Positions 29,616 to 39,490 of a stretch of 64,000 nucleotides of DNA are shown piece after piece. Each line of letters starts with the position of its first letter. Within the stretch, counting starts at the first letter, position 1. The translations under genes and the position numbers were made by a program. The notes below the pieces were generated by a model. The model was not told the origin of the DNA, ran no database searches, and saw only the letters and a list, made by a program, of their open reading frames with translations. The stretch is from Marsupella aquatica (Eukaryota; Marchantiophyta), in assembly GCA_973895155.1 (NCBI GenBank), contig OZ316891.1, forward strand, positions 16,926,001 through 16,990,000. Direction: 5' to 3'.

Positions 29616-30833
29616 TCTTTTTGGCGCCGCTGCCGGGGAACGAATTTAAGATTGAATTGACGTACAGGCAGTGTATGCCAGAAGGAGCTAGACGGGAGAG
29701 GAATTCACGTTCTACTATAATTGTGAAGATGCGTCATCACTCCAGTTAAAAAGATGAAGAGCTTCCATTTCGAGGTGATGCCGTACTCTATCCAAAGCGC
29801 CCCGGAAGCTCTCTTAAGAGTATTGGAAAAATTTGTGGTGCCAAACTTAAGAGAAGAAACCGCCCTCCCACCAGAAAAGGCCTCACAGAGAGGAGCTGTT
29901 GCTCGTCAAGTTGCTTTGGAGATAGTCGAAGACACCAAAGACACTTTGAGTGACAAGTGAAGTTATTCTAACGTTGCTCGGGACGTATGATTTGTAAAAT
30001 TGTCCAACCATCCTGGTTCGTGTGACCGATGCCACCTATCCGATCTTTGGGAACATTAAGAATTAGGAATTTGAGGAATCGTTATGTTAATTCTTGGGTT
30101 CTGAGCCTGAGAGGGAGGAATGGCATACATTGGTTAACTATCACCTGGTGGGAAGATGAAAGTTTGCATTTAGTAATATTAAGGCTGAATGGTAGGATCA
30201 CACAGGAGTGATATTTAGTCATTTCCATTCGGGAGTTAGCGGAAAGAATCATGCACCAGGAATTGCGTAGAAGATTAGGAAGGAGTTAGACGTCTGATTA
30301 GTAGGATGGCCTAGTGTAGCGTACCATGTGGTAAAGAAATTTCAGGGTGAAGGAAGTCGGAGATTATGGGGAACGCCCGGTTCCAGTAATCGCCACCGTA
30401 AAGGAGATAAGGAAGGACGCCGCGAAGAGCGTCCAATGCGATTCGTCCCAGAAGATTCCGCAAGTCAGGACGCTTCGAGTAGCGTCCGATCCCAGTGGAC
30501 GCTGTGAGCAGCGTCCGGTGGAATCTGTGACGAACCAACGTGCGCGACGCTTCTGGTGTGCCTTTCCGCGTCTCAACCTGAAGGACGCACCAGAGAAAAC
30601 GAGGTTTTAGAATCTCGGCTGGTCACTGAAGGGAAGTATTAGCTACGGGATAGCAAGGGGGAGGAATCATGCAAGGGATGTTGAACGACGCTACGGGAAG
30701 TCACTTTGAGGAAGCAGGTTCATATCTCCCGGAGTGGGGTGATAACGTCGCACCTAAATGGTGACTCCTTGCATAAAGACTCCTGAGGAGCGGGTCTGGT
30801 GTCTCAAAATCACCCGTGCTTGGAGAATGAGGG
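29616..30833 (+). other. 5' leader of element B
   Basis: A 1.2-kb untranslated leader between the primer site and gag. It contains a 68-codon upstream ORF (29754-29960; unknown product) and several more hairpin motifs: 30415-30434, 30468-30487 and 30498-30517 (GGACGCTGTGAGCAGCGTCC, exact arms). A packaging role for this region is plausible but not shown. Confidence 0.7.
29622..29639 (+). other. Primer binding site of element B, tRNA-Asp type
   Basis: TGGCGCCGCTGCCGGGGA, the same 18-mer as in element A, starts six bases after the 5' LTR end. Confidence 0.88.
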
Positions 30834-33800
30834 ATGTCTGAGGGAGATCCACCGAATAAAAGAAAACCTACCAAGACCTCCAGTAATTCGGATGCTGCAA
30901 AATTAGTAGTGACCCCTCGCACATTGTTACCCGAATTCCAGTCACCAGGAGCACCTGCACCGGGTAGTGTGTGGAAACAAGTGGGATCTATTCAAGAGGC
31001 AAGTGGCTCTTTGGAAAGGCCCACGTCGACCCGACCCCTGTTTGTAAATCTTCGTTCAGGTCCAAAACTTATTGGTTCTCAAAAGACCAAGCTCCGCCAG
31101 CAGACAGTACGTTCGGTGAACCAAATTGACTCTGGTGTGGATAGTACCACTGAGAGGGCCTTATCTCATACCGAAGGAAGAAATTTGGGTTTGCCCGAGA
31201 ATACAGTTGCAGAATCGCTGGCCCAAGATAATTCTGTCGATCTTTCACAATTGGATAATCCAGAACCACTGAGTGAAGCCGGTGGTTCGTCTTCTAGTGA
31301 GACAAGCAGCAGTTCAGGCTTGGGCAGCCCAAACCCATTTGCTACCCGATCAGCTCTTCCTTTCGTTACCCTCCTAGCTCCAACCACGATGGCTCGAAAT
31401 AATGTGAGGTACGACCGGTTCTTCGGTACTTCCAAGGAGGATGCAGAGGTGTATTTGAAAGAATTTGAAGCTGCAGCTGCATCCAATGGACAGAGTCAAG
31501 ACGCTGAAAAAGCCAATCTGTTTGGTGGTCTAATGAAAAAGGGTGCTCAGAAATGGTATGACCGTTTTCCGGACAAGCAGGATTGGGGGAAATTGAAGGC
31601 TGCTTTCTTGGCCAAATATAAAGAAGAAGGAGCAGCTGCGCGTGCCTTTGCCCGAATCTCACATCTGCACATGAAGAAACATGGGTCTGTGAGGAAATAT
31701 GCCGACAAATTATTGGATTTGGTAGATCAATATAATCCAGCTACCTCGAAATCTACTATCAAGGACTGGTTTATTAACGGTTTACCCTCCAGGATTGCTC
31801 GTTACGTGAGACGAGAAGGTGGCACCACTTTGGAAGAAGTACAAGAGGCAGCCCAGAAGTACGTAGACTCGGAGATTTCAGAGAGAAAACGAGTTAAGAA
31901 GGACCTGAAGAAAGACAAAAGAAAGAAGAAGAAAACGTCCAGGTCTAAATCTGACTCGGAGACGGAATCAAGTGAAAGTAGCACTAGTGAGGAGGACGAG
32001 AGTACAAATTCGAGCACTAGTGATAGTTCAAGCTCAAGTTCCGACTCAGAATCCGTTGCTCCTAAAAAGAAGAAATCCTCTGTAAAAGGGAATAATAAAG
32101 TTCCCAACCAGAAGAAGATGGATCGCATGATGGAAGAACTCTCTGGCCAATTGTCCAAGTTGAATGTCAATATCGCCGCGGTAAAACCAGTACGAAGGTT
32201 GCCTGCTCCCATGAGAATGAACATATGGTGCACCCGATGCAGTCAGCAGGGCCATTACCCGAACGAGTGCCCCACATTACGAACCCCGGTGAATTATGTA
32301 GATGGTCAAGAAGAGGCTGAGGAGTATGAGTACGATCCCACGTATACCGTCCAAACAGCACCCCCTGGACAGTATTTCCCACCACCTCCTGCTTCCAGAC
32401 CGACTTGGGGACCACCTAAGCCCACTTTCAATAAACCAACGTCAAGACCACCCATGGGACCCCCGGGAGGATACCCACCACGAGGAATGCCGCGTCAAAA
32501 AGGGGCTTGTTGGAATTGTGGCCAACCTGATCATTATTCACCCCAGTGCCCTTATCCCAAACAGGAGGTGGGGTATACACCTGTCTGTGGGAACTGTGGA
32601 AAAGAAGGACACTTACCGGTGGAATGCCCGAATCCGGCTAAGCCTAGGCTGATGGTTCGATTTGCTCAAGAGCCAGTTAAAGAAGCAAGTCGACCTGAAG
32701 CCAAGATTCGGATGGTTTATTCTGAAGAGATGGAGCAATGCAGCTTCATTCAACATATGGATGTAAATCGGGTGGAATTAAAGCCAGATTCACTTTTTCA
32801 TCAACCAGTATCCGGGGTGGTGCCTGATGTCTTGGTAAGTCATTTAGTGAAACCTGAAGTAGTTGGTATGCCGAATGATCGAGTTCAGAATCGGGATAAA
32901 GTTCTGACTAATATTTACGCAACTACTCGTTCGAAGAAAAAGGAGACCAAGAAGCACGAGCATCAGAAGGTCGCGAAAGCTCCCAAGGATGAAGGGCGCA
33001 AGCCATGTAAGGAAGGCCTCGACAAAGAAGACGACCCTGCTTATGACCGATATGACCCAAAATACTTCTTGCCCGACATCTCTTTGGAAGTGAAAGACCA
33101 TCTGGAAGAGCTAGTTAAGGAGCAAGTGCAATCTCCTAACCCACCAGTAGTAGTCAAAGCTAAAGAGCCACTGAAAAATCCAGGTTATGATATTGTTGAA
33201 GATGTCAAGAATCATCCTGCACATATCACCATTGGGGAATTATTACAGGACAATCCGGTTTATAGGCGACAGCTGAGGAGCCTCCTTGCAGGAAAACGGA
33301 GGAAGAAGAAGTTACCTTCTGTGGATGTGCTACGAACAGAGTGGGAGGACAAAGGACCGATGGAAATTGAGGTTCAAATCCAGGGGTGTGTCATTCGGAG
33401 AGTTCCTGTGGATGGAGGAGCCAGCGTTAATCTGATTACACAGTCAGCAGCATTTAATTTGGGTTTCACTAAGTTTGAGCCCACTCCCAAGATTTTGCGC
33501 ATGGCGGATCAGTCTCGTGTGGTACCCATAGGGAAGCTGACCAAAGTAGAAACTTTGATTGCTGGTGTCCCTTTTCTGTTGGATTATGTGGTTATTAATC
33601 CGGAAATACCATCCAGCTTTCCTGTTTTGTTAGGCCGACCATGGTTGTATAAGGCTCAAGTTCAGGTTAATTGGCAATCTCAAGAGCTTTCATTTGGGAA
33701 GCCTAAGGTGACTGTTAGTTGGGTTCCGGAACCACATTTTGGAGAAACACAAACAGATGATGGGTACACCTCGGATTTTTCGACCTCTTCGCTAGTCCTG

Positions 33801-33887
33801 CAGCCATTGGAATTTGAACTGGAGGAAGTTCGTTACTTGGAAGTTTATCTGTCTGATGCTCCCATAAAACCAACTAGGCCCTCCTGA
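30834..33887 (+). CDS. Element B gag-protease, 1017 aa
   Basis: The ATG at 30834 opens an unbroken frame to TGA 33885-33887. The retrotransposon gag region (YDRFFGTSKEDAEVYLKEFE onward) spans ~190-340. A Lys-rich then Ser/Asp/Glu-rich segment lies at ~350-420. Three CCHC knuckles follow: CTRCSQQGHYPNEC (~465), CWNCGQPDHYSPQC and CGNCGKEGHLPVEC (~560-600). The retropepsin near 858 has VDGGASVNLI, then GRPWL near 940, the expected second conserved element. It is encoded upstream of pol in the same frame, separated by one stop codon. The protease lies before the stop, unlike elements where recoding falls between gag and protease. Confidence 0.92.
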   Translation: MSEGDPPNKRKPTKTSSNSDAAKLVVTPRTLLPEFQSPGAPAPGSVWKQVGSIQEASGSLERPTSTRPLFVNLRSGPKLIGSQKTKLRQQTVRSVNQIDSGVDSTTERALSHTEGRNLGLPENTVAESLAQDNSVDLSQLDNPEPLSEAGGSSSSETSSSSGLGSPNPFATRSALPFVTLLAPTTMARNNVRYDRFFGTSKEDAEVYLKEFEAAAASNGQSQDAEKANLFGGLMKKGAQKWYDRFPDKQDWGKLKAAFLAKYKEEGAAARAFARISHLHMKKHGSVRKYADKLLDLVDQYNPATSKSTIKDWFINGLPSRIARYVRREGGTTLEEVQEAAQKYVDSEISERKRVKKDLKKDKRKKKKTSRSKSDSETESSESSTSEEDESTNSSTSDSSSSSSDSESVAPKKKKSSVKGNNKVPNQKKMDRMMEELSGQLSKLNVNIAAVKPVRRLPAPMRMNIWCTRCSQQGHYPNECPTLRTPVNYVDGQEEAEEYEYDPTYTVQTAPPGQYFPPPPASRPTWGPPKPTFNKPTSRPPMGPPGGYPPRGMPRQKGACWNCGQPDHYSPQCPYPKQEVGYTPVCGNCGKEGHLPVECPNPAKPRLMVRFAQEPVKEASRPEAKIRMVYSEEMEQCSFIQHMDVNRVELKPDSLFHQPVSGVVPDVLVSHLVKPEVVGMPNDRVQNRDKVLTNIYATTRSKKKETKKHEHQKVAKAPKDEGRKPCKEGLDKEDDPAYDRYDPKYFLPDISLEVKDHLEELVKEQVQSPNPPVVVKAKEPLKNPGYDIVEDVKNHPAHITIGELLQDNPVYRRQLRSLLAGKRRKKKLPSVDVLRTEWEDKGPMEIEVQIQGCVIRRVPVDGGASVNLITQSAAFNLGFTKFEPTPKILRMADQSRVVPIGKLTKVETLIAGVPFLLDYVVINPEIPSSFPVLLGRPWLYKAQVQVNWQSQELSFGKPKVTVSWVPEPHFGETQTDDGYTSDFSTSSLVLQPLEFELEEVRYLEVYLSDAPIKPTRPS

Positions 33888-33893
33888 CAATTA
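33885..33893 (+). promoter_or_regulatory. Probable stop-codon readthrough site UGA-CAA-UUA
   Basis: The stop is followed exactly by CAATTA, which fits the CARYYA readthrough motif known from tobamovirus-type leaky stops. The RT frame continues in phase immediately after it with no ATG at its beginning. Together these suggest programmed readthrough to make gag-protease-pol. Confidence 0.7.
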
Positions 33894-36860
33894 ACTTCAT
33901 CATCGGAAGTGGGCCCAGCAGCAGACGAACCTCCTAATACTGAGGCTAATAGGGATTTACACCATGATATGGGAGTGTCAGCTACCCTTGAGCCATTTGC
34001 ACCAGAAGTATCCAAACTTGGACTTCAGCCGGCAAACCTCACGGATGGAATTGTGGATCCAAAAGCTTGTCAGAAAATCGAAATTGAGCCAGGCAAGTTT
34101 TTGAATATTGGTAAGCATATCGAAGGAGAGCTACGGGAACAGTATATCAGTTTATTAACCCAGTATAAAGATGTCTTTGCCTGGAGTCATTCTGATTTAA
34201 AAGGTATCCATCCACATTTGGGCGAACATCGTATTGACCTTATGGAAGGAGCAGTACCTGTCCGACAGAGACAGTACCGTTTGAATCCCAAATATTCCAT
34301 CCTGGTTAAAGACGAGTTGGACAAGCTCACGACTGCTGGATTTATCTACCCGGTCTTGAGTAGTGAATGGGTCTCACCAATTGTCATTGTCCCCAAAAAG
34401 CCGGGACCCGATGGTAAAACGAAAATTCGCGTTTGTCAAGACTTCCGGAAGTTGAATGCTGCCACTCGGAAAGATCATTATCCTTTGCCATTTATTGATC
34501 TGGTACTTGATTCAGTGGCCTTGCATGAGTTATACAGTTTTTTAGATGGGTACTCTGGTTATAACCAGGTGTCCATTCGGAAGGAGGATCGCGACAAGAC
34601 TACGTTCACCACCGACTGGGGTACATATGCATTTACCATGATGCCTTTTGGGCTGTGTAATGCCCCGGGTACTTTTCAGCGCATTATGATGATTATTTTT
34701 CAAGAATATTTGCGGCATTTCATGGAGATTTTTATTGACGACTTTTGTGTTTACGGGTCAGCGGCTGAACACCTCGTCCATTTGGAGAAGACATTTCAGA
34801 AGTGTAGAGAGGCTCAGTTGTGTCTTCATCCAGAAAAGTGCTTTATTGGTATGAAGGAGGGAATTTTGTTAGGCCATGTTATTTCACAACGCGGCATTGA
34901 GGTTGATACAGAGAAGGTTAGAGTAATTATGGAGTTGCAACCACCGACCGATTTAAAGCAGCTTCGTGCTTTTCTGGGACATGTGGGGTATTATCGTCGG
35001 TTCATTTATAAACATGCTAATATTGCCTTACCCTTAACCCAACTGTTAAAAAGTGATGTGGAATATACATGGAATGAGGAGCGGCAGCAAGCATTCCAGT
35101 TGCTCAAGGATCGGTTAATCTCTGCACCTATTTTGTCACCCCCAGATTGGACTAAGAAGTTTCATGTCTTCATTGACTCTTCTGCGTTCTGCATTGGAGC
35201 TAATCTCAGTCAGAAGGATGTGGAAAACCGTGACCATCCAATTTACTATGCCAGCCGCCAAATGAGTGCAGCCGAGAAAAACTACTCCGTCACTGAACGG
35301 GAAGCTTTGGCCATCGTCTTTGCGTGTAAGAAATTTCGTCACTATTTGTTGGGGTATCAGGTTACTTTTCACACTGATCATAATTCCTTAAAATATTTGG
35401 TTAACCAAGTGGATCTCTCAGGACGAGTAGCCCGCTGGGTTTTACTACTCCAAGAATTTGATTATGAAGTTCATGTCCGACCTGGCAAACATCATGAGAA
35501 TGCAGACTTCCTATCTCGGTTACCTGGTCCGGAGAATCAGCATAATCTCTCCGATGAATTTCCTGACGAGCATTTGTGGCACATTGAAGGGGAGTCTTCT
35601 CGATATTTTAATATTGTGCACATGCTGCTTCATGGAACGTTCCCTGAAGGCTTTAATGCGGAAGAACGAGCTGTCTTTGCTCATAAGGTGGGTCCCTATA
35701 CCATTATTCGGGGCACTTTGTTTAAACAAGGTCCTGATCAACAATTGCGACGTTGTCTAGAGGATAGGGAACTTCCCCAAGTAATTGAAGCTTTACATTC
35801 AGGAGAAACCGGTGGGCATTATGCTGTGAATACCACAGTTAAGAAAATTTTGGATGCTGGATACTGGTGGCCTACTATGCATCGAGATACTTACAATTTT
35901 ATTAAGACCTGTGATCCCTGTCAAAGGATCGGGAAGCCCACTGCTAGTTCCAAATGGCCTCTTACGCCTATCCTTCCGTTGGCACCATTTGAGAAATGGG
36001 GGATTGATTTTATTGGCCCAATTTCTCCAGCAGCTCGGAAAAGCCGAAGCAAATATATTATTCTGGCCACTGATTATGCCACCAAATGGGTAGAGGCGAA
36101 AGCTACTCGCAAGAATGATGCTATAACCGCAGCTGCATTTCTCTTTGAGCACATTATCACCCGGTTTGGTTGTCCTTTGGAGTTGGTAAGCGATAGGGGT
36201 TTGCATTTTCTTAACTCAACTATTGAGTTAATCACTGACCTTTATCTTATCAAGCATCGCAAAACTACTCCTTACAACCCCCGAGCTAATGGCTTAACCG
36301 AGAGAGCTAATGGCATTATGGGCAAGATTCTGAATAAAATGGTAGAATCTCACAAGACAGATTGGGATGTGAAGCTCCATTCTGCATTATGGGCTTACCG
36401 CACCGCTGAGAAGATTACAACTCTTCACACCCCCTTCTATCTGACCTATGGCCTGAATAGTATTATTCCAATAGAATTTTCGTTACCAACGGAACGTATC
36501 TTGGTACCACACCGACTCTCTCCTTCAGATAGTCTCTCACATCGGTTTTCCAATATTGTTAAATTAGAAGAAGTTAGACTTTTAGCATTAGACCATACAG
36601 TCACCATTCAGAACCAGCGTAAACTTGCTTATGATAAGAAGCTGCGCGTAGTGCAGTTAGATGTTGGTGATTTAGCATTAGTCTTTGATTCTCGTTATAT
36701 GCTATTTCCTGGGAAACTTCATACTCATTGGATTGGTCCTTACCGAGTTACACACATCTGGGATAATGGTTCAGTTTCATTGACTACCTTAGATGGTCAC
36801 CCACTTAACACTAGAATCAATGGGTTTAGGATTAAACGGTACTATGAGTCTTCCATTTAG
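33888..36860 (+). CDS. Element B pol (RT, RNase H, integrase)
   Basis: The frame is in phase with gag-protease and open from the codon after the UGA to the stop at 36860 (about 990 codons). RT has FLDGYSGYNQ, then FIDDFCVYG near 275-283. RNase H begins near FIDSSAFCIGANLS (~421). Integrase has a zinc finger (H...H...CDPC, ~640-680), then the catalytic triad in WGIDFIGP, VSDRGLHF and LTERANG. A GPY-type module (FPGKLHTHWIGPY) closes the protein. No chromodomain. Domain order and motifs match element A closely. It probably has no start of its own and depends on readthrough. Confidence 0.93.
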   Translation, partial: QLTSSSEVGPAADEPPNTEANRDLHHDMGVSATLEPFAPEVSKLGLQPANLTDGIVDPKACQKIEIEPGKFLNIGKHIEGELREQYISLLTQYKDVFAWSHSDLKGIHPHLGEHRIDLMEGAVPVRQRQYRLNPKYSILVKDELDKLTTAGFIYPVLSSEWVSPIVIVPKKPGPDGKTKIRVCQDFRKLNAATRKDHYPLPFIDLVLDSVALHELYSFLDGYSGYNQVSIRKEDRDKTTFTTDWGTYAFTMMPFGLCNAPGTFQRIMMIIFQEYLRHFMEIFIDDFCVYGSAAEHLVHLEKTFQKCREAQLCLHPEKCFIGMKEGILLGHVISQRGIEVDTEKVRVIMELQPPTDLKQLRAFLGHVGYYRRFIYKHANIALPLTQLLKSDVEYTWNEERQQAFQLLKDRLISAPILSPPDWTKKFHVFIDSSAFCIGANLSQKDVENRDHPIYYASRQMSAAEKNYSVTEREALAIVFACKKFRHYLLGYQVTFHTDHNSLKYLVNQVDLSGRVARWVLLLQEFDYEVHVRPGKHHENADFLSRLPGPENQHNLSDEFPDEHLWHIEGESSRYFNIVHMLLHGTFPEGFNAEERAVFAHKVGPYTIIRGTLFKQGPDQQLRRCLEDRELPQVIEALHSGETGGHYAVNTTVKKILDAGYWWPTMHRDTYNFIKTCDPCQRIGKPTASSKWPLTPILPLAPFEKWGIDFIGPISPAARKSRSKYIILATDYATKWVEAKATRKNDAITAAAFLFEHIITRFGCPLELVSDRGLHFLNSTIELITDLYLIKHRKTTPYNPRANGLTERANGIMGKILNKMVESHKTDWDVKLHSALWAYRTAEKITTLHTPFYLTYGLNSIIPIEFSLPTERILVPHRLSPSDSLSHRFSNIVKLEEVRLLALDHTVTIQNQRKLAYDKKLRVVQLDVGDLALVFDSRYMLFPGKLHTHWIGPYRVTHIWDNGSVSLTTLDGHPLNTRINGFRIKRYYESSI

Positions 36861-37243
36861 AATTCCACCTGGGACAGGTTGCAATTTAAGTGGAGGGCGG
36901 TAGTTATACTTAGTTAGAATTAGTGACCCTCCCTAGTAAGTATTCGGCATATTTTTTTAATTTTTTTTAGTTACTTTCAGTTTTTACATTGGACGCTGTG
37001 AAAAGCGTCCATTGTAACTCGACGCTGGGGAAGCGTCCACTTAGTTTACAAAGGACGTTGTGCAGAGGTCCGCTTTTGTATTAGTTCAGTTGCATGAGAC
37101 GCTGTGAGCCGATGACTAGGCATCTTGTACAATGGCGGATTGCGACAGCTCAACGGGACGCTGAGGAGTAAGCAGTCGCGCTTCGCCCTAGTTCACTATG
37201 GAACACGATTCTCACTGAGCTTACGGAGCTAACAAGTCACGCG
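36861..37243 (+). other. Pol-ORF3 spacer of element B
   Basis: The spacer contains the first polypurine tract copy (36883-36898), a T-rich run near 36950-36968 and more GGACGC...GCGTCC hairpins (36991-37010; 37021-37037; degraded ones near 37053, 37097 and 37156). No gene. Confidence 0.7.
36883..36898 (+). repeat. First polypurine tract copy of element B (internal)
   Basis: AATTTAAGTGGAGGGC, 22 bases after the pol stop, is identical to 40027-40042 next to the 3' LTR. In families A and D the corresponding tract directly precedes the LTR, so this position is probably ancestral. Confidence 0.75.
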
Positions 37244-39478
37244 ATGGCGGAGACTGAGCTGACGACGCGACCAATACTCGCAGACATTCCATCGAATGCA
37301 GTGCATAGGCGGCAGTTGAAGACGGCTCTGGCAAAAATGGGCTTGAAGAAGCTGCTTCAACTTCCTTGGAAGATTTGCGAATTCAGCCTTATCGATCAAG
37401 GTGTCTGGGACGCTGAAGAAAGGATTGGTGTGCGCTCGCGTCCCAGTGTTTGGACTGAAGCGCTCATAGCGAAGGTCTATTCGACGCCGATGGAGGGCGA
37501 GGATTTACAGAGGGTTGATTGTGAGCCTCGGGTTTATGTAGAATCCTTCTTCGCTCCAGGATCCTTCAAGAGGCGGAATGGATGGCTAGCGGCGGACTGC
37601 TTAGATAATTCTCTGCAGCGTCTATTTCGATTTCTGGCACCAATTTTCTACCCAGAAAGCCAGACGCGCATCACTCTTTCGTTCGCTGCAACGGTGATCT
37701 GTTCATTAGAACAGACGCAGTCTATCAATTGGACGAAGGTTTTGCACCGAGTAATTCATACTCAGGTCAAAAATTTTCGTAGCAGGCTGAAAACGGGGAA
37801 AATAAGGTGTACCTACTTGGCCCCTTATTTAGCTCACATTTACCATAAGTATGACTGTCTGCTTGTCTTGGAAAAAGATTTTTATCGCAACAATCAGAGA
37901 GCATCTACCGGTGAAGCAAATTATATGCCTGAAGTACGAGAAGTCCGAGCCAATTCCACAGTGGTAGAGCTATGTGCAATACTCGACTGTGAGGAACCTG
38001 AACTGGTGGGTGAAGTTCGGAAATTGAAAGAGACAAGAGCATCAGCTGAAGGGAGTGACGATCCGATTCTTCACCAACCAAGAGAGGCTCAAGTTGCCGA
38101 AGATGTTCCTTCAGCAATGCCAACAGGGTTGGAGCATTCTATGTCACCTCGACTCTCGTGTTCACCTTGTGCTGCCGAGCCTATTTATGATGTTGATCAG
38201 GATAATTCTGCTTCTCGGATGAATGTTGAAGATGAGGTGAGGGTGGATGAAGAAGGTTTTTCAGGGGAACCTCTTCAACATTCTACTGCTGAGGACGAGT
38301 ATGATGGATTTACTTCTACCCCTGTTTTGGTTCCCATAGAGGCAAATAGTGATGCTTTGCAGGCTTTACAGGAGTATGATTCGTCCGACTCTCTTAGTTC
38401 TAGCCCAAATATAGGTGAAATCCCTCTGGTCCAGGAGTCAGAAATATTAAGCTCAGCACCAGTTTCATTGGCTACAAACGAGGATAAAAACATTCGGGAG
38501 GAGTTTTCAGTGACGTATACTCGAAAATCTTGGAAACGGTTGCGCCATGCTATCAGTCGACAGATCTTTCCTGAAGCATCTTCCCAGGATTTTGAACAGG
38601 GAGAAGCACCTATCGGAACAGACGAGCTACCCCTTCCTGTACTTTTGACAGATCGAACTAACCAGGAAGTCTCTTTACCTAGCGATAATTTTAAAGAAGA
38701 ACTTCCTGTTTTAGTACCAATGCATCCCATTGCAGATCAACCAGCTACTGTTGCAAGAGAAGAATTTGAACCACTGGAGCCCGAACCTTCTGCTCCTTCG
38801 TCTCCTGTTACATTGCCAATTCGACCAGTTAAGGAGTCAGTGATTCCTTCCGCTATGCCAGATGTAATTTTCCGTTGGATAGGAGCACCAAGTGATGGAG
38901 AAGAAGACGAAGACCCTCGCATTATCAGAGTACCTCCTCGACTTCGGCATACAGTGGATTTGCCACCCCGAAATCCTATCCCTAATTTGGCTTCAATTCA
39001 CAGGTGGGAGAAGAAACATTTTCGAGTAGCTTTTCGACATCTGGAGATGGAGAGCATTTTGCAGCAGCAGCAGATTTTGCCAATGACATCCCATCCGAGG
39101 ATTCGTAGTTTGATTCGCACATATGAACCTGGGAAGGCGGTTCCTCCCATTGATAAGGACAGACGACATAAGTTTTCGGAGTTCGAAATTTGGTGTTGGG
39201 TGTATATGCTTCGACGAGCTCAAGCTCCATTTCCGCCCCTTGTGCCGGAAATTCCATGGCCCTATCCATACTATGTTTGGGTTTGTCCTGGTGGGTTTGC
39301 TATTCCAATTAAATATGAGAAGAAGCTTGTTAAGCTAAGGGAGCAGTTGATTACCAAACAATGTATGCTACCGGCTTCCCAAGGGTTCAAGTCGCTTAGG
39401 TGTTTAGCGTTCCTACCTATTATTCCTTCTTATCCGGATGTGATTATTCAAGGTGTTTTATCTAGGACACAGATTTGA
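37244..39478 (+). CDS. Element B ORF3: accessory protein, 744 aa
   Basis: ATG at 37244; unbroken. Residues ~1-220 form a globular region (YVESFFAPGSF..., then TRITLSFAATVICSLEQTQ and NWTKVLHRVIHTQVKNF) with the spacing and Trp/aromatic pattern of the accessory domains in families D and E, judged by eye. Residues ~230-540 are acidic and Ser/Pro-rich, probably disordered. The C-terminal part (~570-744) is again folded, with many Trp, Tyr and Pro (EIWCWVYMLRRAQAPFPP). There is no long coiled coil, unlike A and D. It sits where Athila-type elements carry an env-like ORF, but no signal peptide or clear membrane span was seen. Function unknown. Confidence 0.75.
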   Translation: MAETELTTRPILADIPSNAVHRRQLKTALAKMGLKKLLQLPWKICEFSLIDQGVWDAEERIGVRSRPSVWTEALIAKVYSTPMEGEDLQRVDCEPRVYVESFFAPGSFKRRNGWLAADCLDNSLQRLFRFLAPIFYPESQTRITLSFAATVICSLEQTQSINWTKVLHRVIHTQVKNFRSRLKTGKIRCTYLAPYLAHIYHKYDCLLVLEKDFYRNNQRASTGEANYMPEVREVRANSTVVELCAILDCEEPELVGEVRKLKETRASAEGSDDPILHQPREAQVAEDVPSAMPTGLEHSMSPRLSCSPCAAEPIYDVDQDNSASRMNVEDEVRVDEEGFSGEPLQHSTAEDEYDGFTSTPVLVPIEANSDALQALQEYDSSDSLSSSPNIGEIPLVQESEILSSAPVSLATNEDKNIREEFSVTYTRKSWKRLRHAISRQIFPEASSQDFEQGEAPIGTDELPLPVLLTDRTNQEVSLPSDNFKEELPVLVPMHPIADQPATVAREEFEPLEPEPSAPSSPVTLPIRPVKESVIPSAMPDVIFRWIGAPSDGEEDEDPRIIRVPPRLRHTVDLPPRNPIPNLASIHRWEKKHFRVAFRHLEMESILQQQQILPMTSHPRIRSLIRTYEPGKAVPPIDKDRRHKFSEFEIWCWVYMLRRAQAPFPPLVPEIPWPYPYYVWVCPGGFAIPIKYEKKLVKLREQLITKQCMLPASQGFKSLRCLAFLPIIPSYPDVIIQGVLSRTQI

Positions 39479-39490
39479 AGGACACCATTT

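Noticed and set aside
33909-33911. GTG taken as the start of pol in element B
   Set aside because: The pol frame is in phase with gag-protease and open from the codon after the UGA; a GTG start is not expected in a plant.
37244-39478. ORF3 of element B as an envelope-like protein
   Set aside because: No signal peptide or convincing membrane span was seen, and the N-terminal region resembles the accessory domains of the other families.
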